Below are positions 10,940 through 21,627 of a stretch of DNA of 64,000 bases, piece by piece. A program made the translations under genes and the position numbers. The first letter of the stretch is position 1. Each line of letters opens with the position of its first letter. The notes beneath the pieces are model-generated. The model was not told the origin of the DNA and searched no databases. It saw only the letters and a program-made list of their open reading frames with translations. This DNA comes from Nigrospora sphaerica (lineage: Eukaryota; Ascomycota; Sordariomycetes; Amphisphaeriales; Apiosporaceae): contig JAGVVL010000002.1 of assembly GCA_018287875.1 (NCBI GenBank), positions 2,666,001 through 2,730,000 on the forward strand, in the 5' to 3' direction.

Positions 10940-12749
10940 TGGGACGAGCCGGGATTTCCTATGCGAGGCGCCGGAAGCGTCGTCGAGCGACGGCCCCTCA
11001 CCTAGACGACTTCCGTCTTTTCGAACAGGTAGCGGCCTCCATCTCGCGCATTGGACGCTGTCAAATGAGGTAGCGATCCCGTCCCGACCACCGGACGAAT
11101 TGGGGTGTTGAAGCAGAGATGCTCTCGCGACTAACAGGCCGCCCACTGTTCGCTCGGTCCCAAGTTCACACTCACACACGGCTAGTCGTACTAGTTACCT
11201 TAAGTAGTTCGGTGTATAGTAGTTTGGGGTGAGGCTCGGAAGGCCGGGTCACGGGCCCTTGAGGAGCGGTGAAAGTGACATGGGCTTCTTGCAGACGCTC
11301 GCCATGCGGCCTGACCTCCAACCAATGCAGGGCGATGGGGCTTTTGTGGAAAGTCTCGAACCGCTTCCTCCGCCGCGAGCCTCCGGGTGGTTCTGTTTGT
11401 TTGGTGCAAACTGGCTTTCCCCTCCCGCCCGGGGGAACATCGACCGCCTCTGTGCTCCAGGTCTGTTGTCGTCCGCGACTCGTGTGGTAATAATACTGTG
11501 ACTTACTTTTGCCTGTCTGGCTCTCTCTGCCCCCAGACAAGCCGGCATCTCCTCTCGTCTCCTTCATTCCTCGTCCTCCTCCTCCTCCCCCCGCCTCTCC
11601 CTTTCGGGTGCCAAGTGGACAGTCAGCCATCCCGGCCCCGTACGCAGCAGCACCTTTCCTATTTCTTGCAGGATCGTGGGGTTATATCGAGCGATCGTGC
11701 CGTCGTGGGATTGGGCCACCCTCCGACGTCTGCATATTGGCCGCTCGCGCGTCGATTCGAGCCACGACAGCTGTGCCTCTGTGGCCCGACGGGGAGTCGC
11801 GTCCGCTCCCGCTGCCTCGCCGGCCCTCACGCTCGCTACTTTGCGCGCGGGTCGAAAGGCGTCGGGCTTCCGTTGGCACGCGCGTCTGCATGTCTCTCGT
11901 CTGCTCGTTTATCTCCGCGACTTGTATCAATTGGGTCTGTGTGGATCCTCCGGCGCTGGGGCGGCGACAGGTTGTTTTCCAGCCTCTCTCTCTCTTTTCG
12001 CCTCTTACCATCGCTGTCGATCCACTGCTTTCCCCAGGCCGCTCGCAGGTACTTCGACTTCGTACTTCCAGTCCCCCAGCTCTTAACATTTTCCTCACCA
12101 CTCCCCTTCCCCCCCTCCTAAGAAAGGGCCCAACCCCACATCCTCACGGTACAGCCAGTCTGAACCACGAGAACATTACGGTCACTGTCCAGTCGTACCG
12201 GACCCTAGAGCCTCGATTTCCTCCTTCATTTGGTGCTACTTCTCACGGTCCCGGGGTTCGTGAGGGCGGTCAGTCCGTCATTCTCGCCGCTGGTGCTGTT
12301 GTTGGGGCTGCTGCTGCTGCTCGTGCTGCGGCGGCTGCTACTACCACTGCGGCTACTGCTACTGCAAGGCAAGCTCGCCATTTGTTGTCCTTTCTTTTCG
12401 CCCAATTCCCGCCCCCCTCTCACTCGGTGCTCCCACGCACTCGGCTGCTGCATCTTGCCTGTTCCCGTCATTGGACACCCGCTGCGTGTCGTTGTGCGCC
12501 GCCGTAACCCGTCCGCCTTGATAAACACCAGCCAGGTCAGTCTCCCCGCTCCCGTCTTCCCTTTCCCACAATCCCTCTGCTCCCCCTTCTCCTCCCGGGT
12601 GGCATGAGACCCTTGGTGGGTCGTACCTGGACCCGTGCCCATTGTACCATAGTTGCATGTAGGGAGTGCACATATTGTATACCCTCGATGCCACACGGTA
12701 TCGCTTCCAAGCTTCGTCCCCGACGACATTTGGGCCCCCAGCCGCTAAG
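10940..12749. promoter_or_regulatory. Divergent promoter region and pyrimidine-rich leader
   Basis: About 1.8 kb separates MTG2 (-) from the next gene (+). From about 11500 the plus strand becomes strongly pyrimidine-rich (TCCTCCTCC, CTCTCTCTC, poly-C runs), and 12290-12370 has a run of GCT/GCG-type triplets. A frame of 332 codons (11509-12507) is open but is dominated by Ser/Pro/Arg/Ala runs and is not convincing as protein. The best reading is a long leader, perhaps with spliced 5' untranslated exons and uORFs, for the gene at 12750. Confidence 0.4.
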
Positions 12750-13561
12750 ATGTACCCTAGAGACCGCAGGCCGCGCAAGCCGGTGATCAAAATGGACCCG
12801 GACTGCGCCATATGCCATCTTCCAGCGGCTCGACTATGTGACTGCGAGGCCAAGGGTCTCGAGCAGTCCATCCGGCAGGCCGAGAGCCGCATCATGAGCG
12901 ACATATATAATGAAATACGGTCAGCAGAAGCCCCCAGGGAGAGCCGAGGTGGCACATGCCCGCCGGCCGGCTTGGCGACTAACATGCTGCCAGAACTTGG
13001 GTGCGGCAGCACGCTCAGGATTATATCCTCGAGTACTTCCGCCTGCTCACCGACCGGCGGAAAGAAGAGCACAGTGCTCATCTGGAGCGCCTCCAAGCCC
13101 ACGCCTACCAGTTCTACGGCACCGCGCCGCACCCCAGCGAGATGGCCCAGGCCCAGGCCCAGCTGAAGCGGGGCATCGACGAGGACTGGCAAAACAGCGT
13201 GCTGCGGTACCCGGAGGTGCTCGAGTATTTCTACAGCCTGGTGGAGGTCAGCCTGCCGGCCGACGACGAGGCGGCCGTCAAGGACCCGCCCCTGAGCGCC
13301 CTCGGCTCGCGGAAGACGCACCGGCGGAGCATCACGGCCGGGACCATGGCCCCTGGCGGCGACGTCATCGAAAGCGGCTTCCGCACGGTGCCCCGGCCGA
13401 CGAGAACACCGCCGCCATCCATGGGCTTGGAATGGCGGGCGCCCGGCCCCGCCATGACCATGGAACGTATGCCGACCGCCCCGCCCGGGGGCGGCCCGAG
13501 GCGGATGATGTTCCGGCCGCCGCCGCCGCCGCCGGCGTCGACCTACTACGGCCCCTACTGA
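12750..13561 (+). CDS. Conserved fungal protein with N-terminal Cys motif
   Basis: Two exons, 12750-12919 and 12994-13561, give about 245 residues. The 74-nt intron has a GACTAAC branch site and a CAG acceptor, and splicing restores the run NEIRTWVRQHAQDYILEYF. The N-terminus carries C19-x2-C22-x7-C30-x-C32 (DPDCAICHLPAARLCDC), which could bind a metal. The middle is helical and charged (DYILEYFRLLTDRRKEEH; RGIDEDWQNSVLRYPEVLEYF). The C-terminus is disordered and Pro/Arg/Gly-rich, ending in a run of nine prolines before a short tail. I believe this is a protein conserved across filamentous ascomycetes, but I know no function for it. Confidence 0.85.
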
Positions 13562-13886
13562 TCCGATGTACCTTGGTCGGACGAAAATACTTGAGGCGGC
13601 GTTCGTACGAGTTGGTCCCAGCGCGTGCCGCCGCCTCGCGGTCCTGGCCCCCCCCCCAGAGCCAGCGCCGTACTTGCCCTGGATAGCACCACAGCTTTAT
13701 TTTCCTACAACGGGCTGGCCGTCAGAGCACGGCCACTGCTGTTTCAAATTGAGCTCCTCCGCCTCGCACTCACGAGGAATGATAGCAATGCCCTTGCGAT
13801 GTCTTTCCTCTCCCGGAACACTATATTTGCGCACCTACACGATCCGCAGGGGAAACGGGCACCGCGACGGTTAGTTACTCCTCTGC

Positions 13887-13933
13887 ACGGAGTAGGCGCC
13901 CATGGCTCTGGGAGAGCGACGCGCCTACTCCGT
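13887..13933. repeat. 13-bp perfect inverted repeat (stem-loop)
   Basis: ACGGAGTAGGCGC at 13887-13899 and its exact reverse complement at 13921-13933 are separated by 21 nt. It lies about 325 nt past the stop of the 12750-13561 gene. It could be an RNA hairpin near a 3' end, or the end of a degraded miniature element. The remaining intergenic sequence up to 14805 shows no gene. Confidence 0.7.
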
Positions 13934-14805
13934 CACGGCTCTCGGTCGCATGTGGCGGTATACGGGTCCGTTGCCGTTGGAATTCGGGCCCACGGATACA
14001 CCGGGAACGGTGGCCGATTCAGGTTAGGAGCCCGAATCCTTGCGGCTAGGGCCTCCTCCGCCGGGGCGTGGGCTGGCATTACACCACGGCTCGTGGGCTG
14101 CCGATGGTCCGGGACCGAAGGCGGGAAGCTAGGGATGGGGCCGTCGACGCGCCGTACCAACGCATGGCGAGCTTTTGTTTGCATAAGATTTGGCAGTACA
14201 TAGATGATAAGATATATGCATGTTTTATGAGACGTATCTCTCCCGTATGCGCGGTCATCCCCGGCTCGCTTTAGCTCGTGGGGTCCGGTACTTACCGCGT
14301 CGTAAGGGGATTTGGACCTGCGTTTAAGGTAATAGTTGCCATCCCATATAAGACACTTAACCGGGAGCATGGGGCAAACACGGCGGTTCTCCTGGTCGGC
14401 TATGCATTCTCTTGCATCGTATTAATACTGCATATGCCACGGTGGGTACGTGCCATGTCCCAACCCTAGGAGGACGACAGGAAAGCAAAACAAGACTACA
14501 CTTCAGTACTATAAAAAACCGAGGCCTACAAAGCCCAGCGCTCTCGTTCTCCTGCTCGTTGCAATGCAACGAATCTTCTTTTCGTTTTTAGGTTCTTCGC
14601 GGTTCGGCGAAGGACCAATGCAGTGTTGCTCTCGCTTCTTTTCTTTCTTACCGGGGCCTTTCCAATTCCCAGGATTCGCGTCGGCATCCGCCGAGTTTCA
14701 AATCGGGGCGGCCGGGTTGATCGTGGGTAGGTGAGGAAACTCGGGCTCGTAGCAACGGCCCCGGGCCGCCATATCCGGGAGGTCGTGGACAAGGTTGGTG
14801 GGATC

Positions 14806-16315
14806 CTACTCCTTGTCTTCGAGCGAGGCCTCCTTCACATCCGCGGTCACGGCGGCAACCTTGTCGTCGGCCTTGTCGCCGTTGGCACCGTTGGCCTTCT
14901 CGGCGGCCTCCTCGGCCTCGAGGCGCTCAATCTCCTTGTTCGCCTTGTCAATGTTCTGGGGCGCGGGTTAGTACACTCACGAGGCGCGCAGCAAAGGGGT
15001 ACGAGGCGGTACGTACACGCTGGGTCTGGGCCTTCTGGTCCGACTTCCAGTGGTCAAGCTTCTCCTGGACCTGCTTTACGACCTCGGGCACGTCGGCGGC
15101 GCTCATGGGCGGGTTGATGCCCATAAAGCTGCAGTCCTCGATGACGGAGGGCGGGACGTTGAAGCCGCCCGACTTCTTCTCCTCGGCCGGCGGCGCACTG
15201 CCCTTCTTGCCCTTCTTGCCCTTCTTGGCGGGCATGTAATCGTCGTCGTCCTTCTTCATGACCTTCATGCCCTTGAGGCCCGAGTCGTCAACCTTGCGGG
15301 TGGCCTCGGCGGCCAGGCCCTTGTTGGCCAGCAGGGGGCTCTTCTCGACCGGTGCGGCCGAGGAGGGGTCGAAGAAGTGAAGCAGGCTGTTTGCACGGCG
15401 GATCTCGTCGAGGTAGGCGAGCTCGCCGGCCTCGGCGAGCATCTTCTGGGCGCGCTCCATCTTCTTCTCCTTCTCGTACTTCTCGCGCTCGGCGCGCTGT
15501 CTCTCGCGGGCGCGGTTGCGGGCCTCGCGCTCGTACTCGGCGGCAGCACGCTTGGCGGCATGGAACTCGTCCTTGAGCTGCTTCACGGCGGCCCACTTCT
15601 CCTGCTGCTCGGCGTGGAGCTTGCTGCGCTCGTCGCGCAGGGCGTTGAGGTTCTTGAAGGCCTCGTCCTGCTGGGCCTTGATGCCGTCGAGCTCGGTCTG
15701 CAGCTTGGTGTACTGGTCGCTCATGGCGCGGGCCTCGGGGTCGTCCATGGAATCCTTGAGCTCCTTGATCTTGGCCTTGAGCTCGTCGATGCCCTTCTGG
15801 GAGTTGTCGAACTGGGCGAAGTTCTTGCGCTGCTTGCGCAGGCTCGAGATGTCGGCCAGGGCCTTCTTCTCGTCGACGAGCTTCATCATGCCGCCGTTGA
15901 CCTGCTTCTCGAGCCGCTCGATCTCGCGGTCGAGGTCCTCGGCGCTCTTGAAGTTGACCTTGCCGCGGGCGGCCTTCTGCTCGGCGATGCGGGAGCGCAG
16001 CTGCTCATCGAGGCGCTTCAGCTGGTCCATCTTGGTGTTGCGGGCCGACTTGCCGGCGCCCTGCTTGGAGCGGATCTCGTTGAGCTGGGTGATGAGCTCC
16101 TGGCGACGCTGCTGGGTGGGGTTCTGGCTGTCCTTGTTCTTGTTGGGCTGGGCAAGCTCGACCTTGGCCTTGACAGCGTTGTACTTCTCCATGACGGCCT
16201 TGTGTTCCTTCTCGGCCTTTGCCAGACGCTCATTGAAGAGGTCGACATCGGGCTTCTCGGGCCGCTTCTTCTGCTCGACGGCAGGGGCGGCGGCGGCGGC
16301 GGCGGTTTCAGCCAT
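14806..16315 (-). CDS. BFR1: Nuclear segregation protein Bfr1-like coiled-coil protein
   Basis: Two exons, 16315-15017 and 14955-14806, give about 482 residues. The intron (GTACGT...CCCAG, with a CTAAC branch site) joins QKAQTQR to NIDKANKEIERLEAEE. Nearly the whole of residues 25-330 is heptad-like coiled coil rich in Lys/Glu/Gln/Ala, with SLLHFFDPSS after it, a Lys/Gly patch (PAKKGKKGKKG) and an acidic tail. In yeast, Bfr1 is an mRNP component associated with polysomes and the ER and affects ploidy and secretion. The frame is open upstream to 16588, but MAETAAAAAAP is the better start: the upstream part is hydrophobic, unlike the family, and a TATATATATA tract lies just above it. It is divergent from RPB5. 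Confidence 0.92.
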
Positions 16316-16363
16316 GGCGGAGAGGGATAGCAGACACGTAAGAATGTATAACCGGTGGTAAGG

Positions 16364-16373
16364 TATATATATA
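16364..16373 (-). promoter_or_regulatory. TATA-like tract upstream of BFR1
   Basis: A ten-base alternating TA run lies 49-58 nt upstream of the BFR1 start codon. Position and sequence fit a TATA element or a core promoter tract, but no transcription start is known. Confidence 0.35.
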
Positions 16374-17422
16374 CAGAGGGAGGGCGCAAGGTCAGGGGAG
16401 GAATGGACGGCGATAACAGTCAATTGAAGGAGGCCGACCAGCCAGAGGACAGTTATACGGGGGGAGAGGAGAGCACGCAGGGGGGAGTGTGTGCAGAGAG
16501 AGGGGACAGACAGGCAGGTAAGAGAAAACAAAAGTGCCAGGCTGGATAACCCTCGACTGTTGCTGGCTCGCTGGTTGGCCGTCTCCAATCAGGCCAGACC
16601 TCGGTCGAGACAGGATCGACTTCTTCCAGACTGGACTGTTGGGTCGGTCTCAAGGGTCCACGGTCTTTTTCTTTTTGGGACTCCAGACCCAGCTAATCCA
16701 GTTGGGAGTACACACCCCATCTACCAAGATACGCCGCGCATACCGTGCTAGGCACGCTAGTCGTCGCCTCTGTCCATTTTCTTCTTAATGGGCAATCCAG
16801 TGGTTGGCGGCGCTACGACACGAGGTTGGAGTGCTTGTAGACTGCCAGGTGGCACAGCCGCCTTCAGAATCCCATCATTGAGCTGTCGGCCAATAGAGCT
16901 TGCCCGTCAAACGAGGTATGCAAAACCTGGGGAGCTGCACCCGACCAAGCGCGTTCTGCGCACATCGAGAGGTACCTACAGTGAGGTACATGATGGATGT
17001 ACCTCCATCGTAGGTACGGAGTGTCTTTCCAAATCCTCCATCCATGTGTCAAAGTGGCTGGATGGAATGGTTTTTTTTCGTCTCTCCAAACTTCTACCAT
17101 TGGGCCAAACCAGACGGTGTGTCCCTAGAGGGGGAAAAAAAAGAGTGAGAGAAAAAAGAAGTCTCAAACGCTAATCGCGCCAGCCTCGAGTGCAAGCGCG
17201 TGTTCTGGTTCGACTGTAAATGGCCCCACTCTTTTTCTCCATGCGAGGCTGAGGATCCCCGTCCGAAAAATCGCCAAAAGCATTTGTTTGCGACAGCTTC
17301 TATCTAAACCGTCGCTTGCCTGCCCGCCTGTGCTCAGCTCCATCATCTCGACCATCTCGGCCTCTGCCATCACCACCGCCCACCCCCCACGCTACCACTG
17401 CTGGCAAACCCCGAAACACATC
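16374..17422. other. Divergent intergenic region, BFR1 / RPB5
   Basis: About 1.05 kb shared upstream region between BFR1 (-) and RPB5 (+). It holds purine-rich stretches near 16440-16530, several GGTACCTAC/GAGGTAC elements near 16970-17010, and a CT-rich stretch just before RPB5. No coding frame is convincing. Confidence 0.45.
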
Positions 17423-18314
17423 ATGGCTGACCAGGACGATGCCAACCGCGAGGCCCACGAGCGCGTGATCGTCCGCACCTGGCGAGCCTGGCGAACGGTC
17501 CACGAGATGGTCGCCGACAGAGTACGTCCGGCTCATCATCTGCCGACGCACGCACGCCTTCGGCCCCCCCTGCTGACGCGAAAACCCTCCAGGGATACGA
17601 GCTGAGCCAGGACGAAGTCAACCTGCCGCTCGCCACTTTCCGATCGCGATATGTAGCCGAGGAGGGCCACGTCAAGTAGGTGCCCCCCCTCCAAAGCTCG
17701 CCCCGGTCACCAGCAGCCGATAATGGCCAACCCCCCCCCTCGTGCGACGCCATGCTGATCTGGTTCTCCTCCTCTCCTCCCCGTACAGCCGCAGCCTGCT
17801 CAAGTTCTCGGCCCGTCCCACCGACGACATGGTGCGCAAGTTCCAACGCCCCGCCACTCCCAACGACTCCAACCCGGGCAGTGACTGCGGCACCATCTGG
17901 GTCGAGTTCCTGGACGACAATACGCTAGGCGCGGAACAGATGCGGCGCTTCGGCAAGTTCTGCGCCGAGCACAGCTACCACGCCGGCATCCTCATTTCCA
18001 ACGTCTCCGTGTCCGCCTCAGCCAAGAAGGAGATCTCCAAGTTCGCCCAGTGGACGTCGATCGAGTGGTTTCTCGAGGAGGACCTACTCATCAACATCAC
18101 CCACCACGACCTGGTGCCCCGCCACATTATCCTGAGCCGCGAAGAGAAGATGGCCCTGCTGAAGCGCTACCGCCTGAAGGAGACGCAGCTGCCCCGCATC
18201 CTGGTCCGGGACCCCGTGGCCAAGTACCTGGGCATGAAGCGCGGGCAGGTGGTCAAGATCATCCGAAAGAGTGAGACGGCAGGACGGTATGCCAGTTACC
18301 GGCTGTGCGTGTGA
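17423..18314 (+). CDS. RPB5: DNA-directed RNA polymerases I, II and III subunit RPABC1 (Rpb5)
   Basis: Three exons, 17423-17521, 17593-17675 and 17789-18314, give about 235 residues against 215 in yeast. Splicing gives VADRGYELSQDEVNLPLATF and EEGHVNRSLLKFS. The N-terminal jaw domain starts with the usual VIVRTWRAWRTVHEMVADRGY. The C-terminal assembly domain is highly typical: NITHHDLVPRHIILSREEK, LPRILVRDPVAKYLGMKRGQ and the ending SETAGRYASYRLCV. Rpb5 is common to all three nuclear RNA polymerases and forms part of the lower jaw. It is convergent with the rhodopsin-domain gene, with about 1.6 kb between the stops. Confidence 0.97.
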
Positions 18315-19910
18315 GGGGACACGGCTCGGATGCGGCCGGGCGAGGAAGCACTGGGCAGGGCGGCACAGATTTTGACTTACAGACGGCGTCTCATGAGCAT
18401 GGTATAGCTGGTAGGGTAGGCGTTCAGGGGTTTTCTCAAGAGATTCAATTCTCCGTCAGGCTGGCTGCCACTGCCAAACTGCATTGCAATTGCCCGAGTC
18501 CGAGTGTATACACCGGTGTCTGTCCGCCATGGCCGAGCCCGCCGCTGAGGGGAAGCCTTTTATGGTGCGTGAGGGGGAGGGCCGGGAAGCGTGTTAGAGC
18601 ACTTTTAGACACGACGATCAGGGTCCTGAGAGACACGGGTCCAGAGAAGGTCATCGTGACGCTCGGCCAACCCAGCCAGCCATTCGTTCCGTGGTGCCCG
18701 GCGTAGCTGCTTTGTACACTCCACCAAAACCTGTTTGCCGACGGCCCCAACTCAATAGTTACTAGTTGGTAACCTCGCGAAAGACGGCCGCGCACAAGGT
18801 AGCCGAACATTGATGGCTATGGTCGCATTAGAAACCACCCCAGCCAACCGAGAGCGAAACCCCTAATCCCGATCCCTCCCGAGCCTCCAGCTCCTGCCTT
18901 TGGTTTGTCGCCTGCGCGGGTTCGTCCGAAGGTGGGGGTCCTGCGGTGCTCCGGCGACCTGCCGCCCGGGGGCCGCCGCCCCCCCTTTTTTGGCCTCTCG
19001 TCGACCACGGGCCCCGCTCTCTTCCCCGTCCATCCCCTTCTTCAATAAGCGGCATTGCTCCTGGAACAGGTCATCGGGTAGGCAGGCCCCCAGTGCGACC
19101 GAGTCGACGTCGCGAAAGCAGCGCCGTGCTGCCCTTGGTCACGGCAGGGTGCGGTTAGGGTTCCGGGTCAGGAAACAAAAGACCGTGAGGATTACGGTTA
19201 GGGCGGAGTGGAGGAGAGAGGGGCTTTCACGCGCGGCTGGTAGATACCCAAGTAGCTCTTTCAAAGCGGGAAGTCTAGTCGTCGAAGGGGGAGGGTTTCC
19301 GCCGGCATGGAGCAGGATCCCTGGGTGCGGCCACGGCGTCACTCGGACCATTCGTGGGGCGGCAGAGTGGCACACATGCGGCACGCGGTACAACATTGGC
19401 GTTTGGTAGTCCATGCTCCTGATTATCGTACTTTATTCACTCTCATCTAGCGTGACCAAACATTGCTGCGAGACCGGCTTCCACAGCCTCGTAAGGGGTA
19501 TATAGCGTCCACAAGGGGAGAACGGAAACCAACGCGAGGGAAAACAGAAAATACAATGAACGAGATTCGGCCCCGTTCGCAGATAGTGCAGACCCCTCGT
19601 CCACAATCAGAGGTCGTCGTACACATGCTGTCGTAGAATACCTCTGGCTTCCATCTCGGTATACCCTGGAAGTGTCCTCGAGGCTGGTCCCATCTACCAA
19701 GATACTCCTCTCTTCCCGGGTGGCCCTTAGGCGTACCAATTGCGCCATGACGTCCCGTGTAAATCAAGAGGCCGGGTGCCCCGGCAGTTTCTATGCTTCT
19801 GGGGGCGGTCCCGGCCCCGGTATATAACTGTTGTACATCGACTGCTGCGGTCGTGGTGCGTTCTGCCTATGGGTTGGTCAATTGGGAAGCCCGGCGGCGA
19901 CTTTTTCGTT
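18315..19910. other. Convergent intergenic region
   Basis: About 1.6 kb between the 3' ends of RPB5 (+) and the rhodopsin-domain gene (-). Open frames here (for example 18900-19409) have Arg/Pro/Ser-rich composition and no family resemblance. Two isolated GGTTAGGG hexamer-like sequences near 19152 and 19196 are single copies and not telomeric repeats. Confidence 0.45.
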
Positions 19911-21627
19911 TCAAGGCAGCAGGCCACCAGCATCAACAAGCACGGGCTGGTGGCGTGTATCGGCCGGATCGTACCGGTGTTCTCGTCGGTGCTGTGGCAT
20001 AGCGTCGAGTTCTGTTTCGTCCGGGCTTGAAGGTTTACTCCCGGAACCGAATCGGGTACCAAACGGACCCAGCAAGCCACCTAGGTCTAGGAGCAGAGCT
20101 TGGGAGCCCCGCCGGAAGCCATTGGGGGTTGCGGGCACCGTGGTGGACGGGAGGCTGCGTGGCGAAAGGGGATCGGCGCTTGAATTGTAGCTGTCTCGCT
20201 TGCTGCGCTCTTGCTCGTCCCCTAGCAAGCCCCCAACGTCGAAAAAGGACACGCGGCGGGGTGTCATGGTCGAGTTGGTCCGCGCCCGACCCAACTGGTC
20301 CCCCGGCAGCAAGAAATCGTCGTTACGCTCCGTCGGGCCCTCCTGCCGCCGTGGGAACTGCCAGTGGCGCATATCCTCCGGCATTCTGGCCATGGGGGCC
20401 GCCGTATAGTTGGAACTGTCGGGGCTGGCGCCTGGACTGGAGGCGTCGCGCAGCCCCCGGTCGACGCCAAGACCTACATCCCTCACCAGATCCTCGTCGC
20501 TGCCCCAGTAGCGATAGGTCGGTCGCCTCGCCGACCGCGCCGACCCATCCACCGAGGAGTGCGCCACCGAGCCGTACCGGAAGCGTGTCTTCTTGACCCC
20601 CCGATCCCGGACAAAGGAGCCCAGAACCAGGGCGTTGGCCGCAGTCGTGGCAAACAGGAGTTCGATGGACGCCAGCAGGGACCGGATCTGCTGGCTGCCG
20701 TTCTGGCGGAAGACGTGGGAAACCCGGTACAGCGTGACGCCCACGACGCCGAGGCTGAGCGAGAACAAGAGCACGAGCTGGACCTTCCGCTTCAACGTCA
20801 TATGGCTGCGTAAGATGATGGATACGGGGAAGATGACGAGCAGCAAGTCCGTCATGACGTTGCAGGAGGCCATGGTCAACATCTGGACAAAGCCCTGTCG
20901 GCATTGGCCGCCGGGATCGGGCAGTACTTGGTAGTAGTGGTGGAAAGGCCGGCATTCAACGAGATTGGAGATCAGGACGGCGGTGAAGGTGGCGCCCAGA
21001 GTGCATCGGATGAGAAACAGCGTGACCTCGTTGGAGCGTTTCCAGCTGGTGCTAGTCAGACGCTTGAAAAATTCTAGGATGGCGCTCTTGAGAGTCCATA
21101 GTCTGCGACAGTCCCATATCAGCAGCAATACCATGAATCACAAAAGTCGGCGCAGCGGGCGGGCAGGTACATGACATGTCCGTCCATCCAGGGGTGAGTT
21201 AGGTTAGGTTTCGGTGGCAGCCCAGACATACATGACATGCAGCCGGAGCGGGGGGCCCATGGCGGCAAGCATGAAGGGGAAGAGCGCAAACTTACGTGGC
21301 GGTATAGAAGACCCGACTGGCCAGCACTAGGCCACTCCCGATAGCTCTTCTGCGCACCTCCTCTTCGGACAGGCTCGGCGGCAGCTCAGCGTTGTTGGTG
21401 CCATACAAAAGTACGACGTGGACACAGCCCATGCGCAGAAACAGCGGGATGGTGGCGAGAGCGGCCGTCTTGTCCTCGGCAAAGAGCTCTTCGGAGCGGA
21501 TGAAGCGCCCGGCGACGCGCAGAAAGATTATGGTGGCGCAGAAAAGCGTGATCCACCAGCACACGAGCAGTGTCGGTTTGTCGTAGTCGAGTGTGTGCAG
21601 CGGCGGCGGGGCCGAGTAGAGCGCCAT
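19911..21627 (-). CDS. Fungal rhodopsin-domain seven-TM integral membrane protein
   Basis: Two exons, 21627-21296 and 21102-19911, give about 507 residues. The intron (GTAAGT...TCGCAG) joins VFYTAT to LWTLKSAILEFFKRL, as in this family. Several hydrophobic helices lie in residues 20-290 (LLVCWWITLFCATIIFL; FLIRCTLGATFTAVLI; LLLVIFPVSIIL; LVLLFSLSLGVVGVTL), with charged loops such as SHMTLKRKVQ. The cytoplasmic-type tail of about 220 residues is hydrophilic and Ser/Pro/Arg-rich. It carries the motif D[VLA]GGLL three times, at residues 399, 450 and 501, the last at the C-terminus. The start at MALYSAPPP fits better than the upstream in-frame extension to 21876, which is Arg/Pro-rich. Proteins of this type (PTH11-like and related) are often called putative receptors; no ligand is known. 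Confidence 0.87.

Noticed and set aside
11509..12507. 332-codon plus-strand frame
   Set aside because: Dominated by Ser/Pro/Arg/Leu from pyrimidine-rich DNA and by a poly-Ala/Thr run from GCT/ACT triplets. It is better explained as a leader or promoter of the gene at 12750.
15050..16330. 426-codon plus-strand frame opposite BFR1
   Set aside because: It is the antisense shadow of the coiled-coil gene, with Leu/Val/Gly-rich content caused by Lys/Glu/Ala codons on the other strand.
19150..19203. TTAGGG motifs suggesting interstitial telomere repeats
   Set aside because: Only single GGTTAGGG units separated by unrelated sequence; no tandem array.
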